Assembly (NCBI GenBank): GCA_002691725.1
Contig: NZIT01000008.1
Location: 1 to 7,746 of the forward strand
Origin: SAR116 cluster bacterium
GTDB taxonomy: Bacteria; Pseudomonadota; Alphaproteobacteria; Puniceispirillales; UBA1172
Length of the DNA stretch: 7,746 nucleotides
Reading direction: 5' to 3'
A program made the position numbers and the translations under genes. Shown one piece after another: positions 5,769 through 7,746 of the stretch; the first letter of the stretch is position 1; each line of letters begins with the position of its first letter. Under the pieces are notes generated by a model, which was given only the letters and a program-made list of their open reading frames with translations, was not told the DNA's origin and did not search any database.

Positions 5769-7355
5769 TCAGGATGCCGGTGAGATAAAGAACGCAAGCG
5801 TATCTTCGTCGAAACGCGGGGCGAACTGCAACATACCTGCTTTGGCACCCCAGACCGTCTGAAGCTGCACAAGGGAGATGTAGGCCTTGTCCGCCATCAC
5901 CTTTTCCATTGCCTGCTCATAGGTGGCGCGCCGCTCATCCGCGTTCATCATCGTCGCACCCGTTTGCAGCAGCATATCCACATCGTCGTTCTTGTATTCG
6001 ATACGGTTATAAGCGCCGAGTTTGACTTCCGGGTTATTGGAATGCGCAAGACCACCCAAGGTATAGGATGCCTCGCCGGTCAACGTGCCCCAACCGTTCA
6101 TGAACATGGAGTATTCCAGCCGCGCTTGCGCCGGGAAATACACCGTTTTGGAGATCGCGTTAACGTTGGTTTTGATGCCCACCTGGGTCAGCATCTGGCC
6201 CAGACCCTGACAGATCGCGCCATCACCGGGAAGACGGTCAGCGGTGCAATAGAGGTCAACCTCAAACCCGTCGGGATAGCCGGCATCAGCAAGCAGCGCC
6301 TTGGCTTTTGCCGGATCGTGCGCAGGCATCGGGATAGCTTCGCTGGACCCAAAGAAACCCGGAGGCATCATTTGATTGGCTGGTTTGCCCAACCCCTCCA
6401 GCACGATATCAACCATTGTCTGACGGTCAATGGCGTGATCAATGGCCTGACGAACCTTCAGATCCCGAAACGGGTTTTCAGCGAGGTCAGAGCCGTCAAT
6501 CGCGCGCACCAGCGGCGTATCCTCACGCTGATCCAGTTGCAGATTCATGATATAGACACTGTCGCCTTTGATCGCATCCACACTGGTATCACGTTCCAGC
6601 GCCAGATAATCCACGGAGGAGACATAGTTGATCACATCCACTTGACCGGCCTTGAGAGCCGCCAGACGAGAGCTGTCGTTTGGGATTTCCTTGCGGACCA
6701 CTGTTTCCCATGCACCCTTGCCGCGCCAATAGTCGTCGTTGCGCTCCAGAACCAGATCGCCTTTCGGCTCCCAGCTTACATATTTGTAGGGGCCTGTGCC
6801 AATTGTGGCAGCACCGGAGTTGAAGCCCGCAGCGGCAGTTTCCGGCGTTGAGTAGTCCGCCGCAGCCTCGGACGAGACGATAAACAGGCGGATAAAGTCA
6901 TTCGGCAAGGTCGCTGCCTGACCATTCGTGTGGATGTGCAGCGTATGCGGATCAATTATATCGACGCCCGCCACACGGCGCACATAGATTGCTGTTGTGG
7001 TTGGGCCCGTCACAACCGGGATGCGTTCGATCGAGAATTTGACGTCTTCTGCATCAAAATCGGAGCCATCGTGGAACTTTACTCCCTGGCGCAGCTTAAA
7101 TTCCCAGGTGTCATCATCCACCGGTGCCCAGCTTTCGGCCAGACCGGGTTCAATCTGCAAATCGGTGCCGGACCAGACCAGCGTGTCGAAAATATGCTTG
7201 GCCGCTTCGGCATGTGGACCCAGCGCCGAGAAATGAGGATCCATGGATTCAGGCCCGCCGCGCACCCCCATTGTCAACTTCTGTGCCGATGCGGCACCCG
7301 CCGCAGTCAAACCCAACGTGACCGTAAGAGGAATTAGAAACTTCCGGTACTTCAT
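5769..7355 (-). CDS. Periplasmic substrate-binding protein of a peptide/opine/nickel-type ABC transporter (SBP_bac_5 family)
   Basis: A complete 528-residue protein, the usual length for family 5 solute-binding proteins. It has a Sec signal peptide: MKYRKF, a hydrophobic core, and a likely AxA cleavage after residue 24 (AASA then QKL). There is no lipobox Cys, so a soluble periplasmic protein is expected. Family features in order: GPESMDPHFSALGPHAEAAK (34-53), EPGLAESW, then WEFKLRQGVKFHDGSDF with AEDVKFSIER, GTGPYKYVSWEPKG, the LERNDDYWRG segment, and RQAIDHAIDRQTMV in the second lobe. The start is supported by AAGGA six bases upstream of the ATG. It is the promoter-proximal gene of the operon, divergent from a MarR-type regulator. 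Family members bind di/oligopeptides, opines, nickel-chelates, sugars or glutathione. The ligand cannot be told from sequence alone. Confidence 0.95.
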   Translation of the reverse strand: MKYRKFLIPLTVTLGLTAAGAASAQKLTMGVRGGPESMDPHFSALGPHAEAAKHIFDTLVWSGTDLQIEPGLAESWAPVDDDTWEFKLRQGVKFHDGSDFDAEDVKFSIERIPVVTGPTTTAIYVRRVAGVDIIDPHTLHIHTNGQAATLPNDFIRLFIVSSEAAADYSTPETAAAGFNSGAATIGTGPYKYVSWEPKGDLVLERNDDYWRGKGAWETVVRKEIPNDSSRLAALKAGQVDVINYVSSVDYLALERDTSVDAIKGDSVYIMNLQLDQREDTPLVRAIDGSDLAENPFRDLKVRQAIDHAIDRQTMVDIVLEGLGKPANQMMPPGFFGSSEAIPMPAHDPAKAKALLADAGYPDGFEVDLYCTADRLPGDGAICQGLGQMLTQVGIKTNVNAISKTVYFPAQARLEYSMFMNGWGTLTGEASYTLGGLAHSNNPEVKLGAYNRIEYKNDDVDMLLQTGATMMNADERRATYEQAMEKVMADKAYISLVQLQTVWGAKAGMLQFAPRFDEDTLAFFISPAS

Positions 7356-7517
7356 GATTTTTCCTTTCCTATGATGAACAAATCAGCAATCGTCATCCGT
7401 GTATGCAATCTTTTATTGTGTCCCATTTGGAACTTGCACAATCACAATGTGACGATATACATTATCAGTCAAGTTCAATTTGGAACCCATTTGAGTTCAT
7501 CCAAGGATCAATTAGAT
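7356..7517. promoter_or_regulatory. Divergent promoter/operator region between importer operon and MarR-type gene
   Basis: This 162-base gap must hold both promoters. On the minus strand a TTGACT (7472-7467; 5 of 6 consensus positions) is followed after 17 bases by a poor -10 CATTGT (7449-7444). On the plus strand TATACA (7456-7461) follows TTGCAC (7434-7439) after 16 bases, also weak. Five GTTC/GAAC tetramers occur at 7376-7379, 7430-7433, 7473-7476, 7483-7486 and 7495-7498. They build an imperfect palindrome GTTC-N6-GAAC at 7473-7486 and a near-copy of that 14-mer at 7420-7433. These are candidate binding sites for the adjacent regulator. Confidence 0.6.
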
Positions 7518-7746
7518 ATGTCAGGGACGCAAACCGCCTTTGAACAAGAATTCAGCAACTCTCAGACAGACCGAAGCCCGGACATGCTGGAGACCAAATT
7601 GTGGGGCAACCCCTGTCCGTTTACGTTTCGGATCAACTATCTTGCACTGCTCTACAACACGCCGCTTTATTCTTGGGTCCAGGACACCTATGGCCTGAAG
7701 CGGCCTGAATACGTCGTGCTTTATTCTCTTGCCCTTGCAGACGGGG
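7518..7746 (+). CDS. MarR-family transcriptional regulator, N-terminal part (runs off window)
   Basis: An open frame from the ATG at 7518 to the right edge (76 complete codons), preceded by AAGGA (7503-7507) ten bases upstream. After a polar leader of about 25 residues the sequence reads LWGNPCPFTFRINYLALL (28-45), then YNTPLYSWVQDTYGLKRPEY (46-65) and VVLYSLALADG (66-76). A dimerisation helix followed by gL.RPE..VL..L is the start of a MarR winged-helix protein; the recognition helix and wing are outside the window. MarR proteins are usually repressors released by small ligands, often aromatic or other organic acids, and often control a divergent gene. The expected target is the importer operon, probably with autoregulation. 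Family assignment is fairly secure; ligand and target are inference. Confidence 0.82.
   Translation, partial: MSGTQTAFEQEFSNSQTDRSPDMLETKLWGNPCPFTFRINYLALLYNTPLYSWVQDTYGLKRPEYVVLYSLALADG

Noticed and set aside
5964..6851. Long open frame (295 codons) on the plus strand opposite the binding-protein gene
   Set aside because: It is fully antisense to a gene with a signal peptide, a ribosome binding site and clear family motifs. Its product is rich in His, Arg, Gln and Ile, resembles no family I know, and has no supported start.

Overview
The window looks like chromosomal DNA of an alphaproteobacterium, most likely of the Roseobacter group (Rhodobacterales). This rests on family resemblance of the proteins, moderate-to-high G+C in the genes and an IS6-type transposase remnant. 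It is an inference, not a database result.

Layout from left to right. Positions 1-1059 (minus strand) carry a two-gene export-type ABC unit: a LolD/MacB-type ATPase (1059 to 400), then an FtsX/MacB-type permease that starts at a GTG overlapping the ATPase stop and runs off the left edge. Positions 1060-1454 hold no recognisable gene. That gap contains a good plus-strand promoter-like pair, a G+C palindrome, and an A+T-rich patch (about 21% G+C over 1321-1420) with a 12-bp tandem repeat. Positions 1455-1779 are the remnant of an IS6-family insertion sequence: one terminal repeat, and a transposase gene broken by a frameshift and ending near the first catalytic aspartate.

Positions 1821-7355 (minus strand) form a complete five-gene peptide/opine/nickel-type ABC importer operon. 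Transcription order is periplasmic binding protein, DppB-type permease, DppC-type permease, DppD-type ATPase, DppF-type ATPase. The last four genes are joined by three successive ATGA stop/start overlaps. A hairpin followed by a U-rich tract lies between the binding-protein gene and the first permease gene, a typical place to lower permease/ATPase expression relative to the binding protein. Facing the operon across a 162-bp gap is the start of a MarR-family regulator (from 7518, cut by the right edge). The gap holds repeated GTTC/GAAC elements that are good operator candidates.

Working model: the MarR-like protein senses a small molecule and controls the divergent importer. The binding protein captures the ligand in the periplasm, DppB/DppC form the channel, and DppD/DppF power uptake. 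The substrate cannot be read from the sequence. I see no clearly undescribed system. The best leads are the operator region, the intra-operon hairpin, and the decayed IS plus orphan promoter between the two transport loci.
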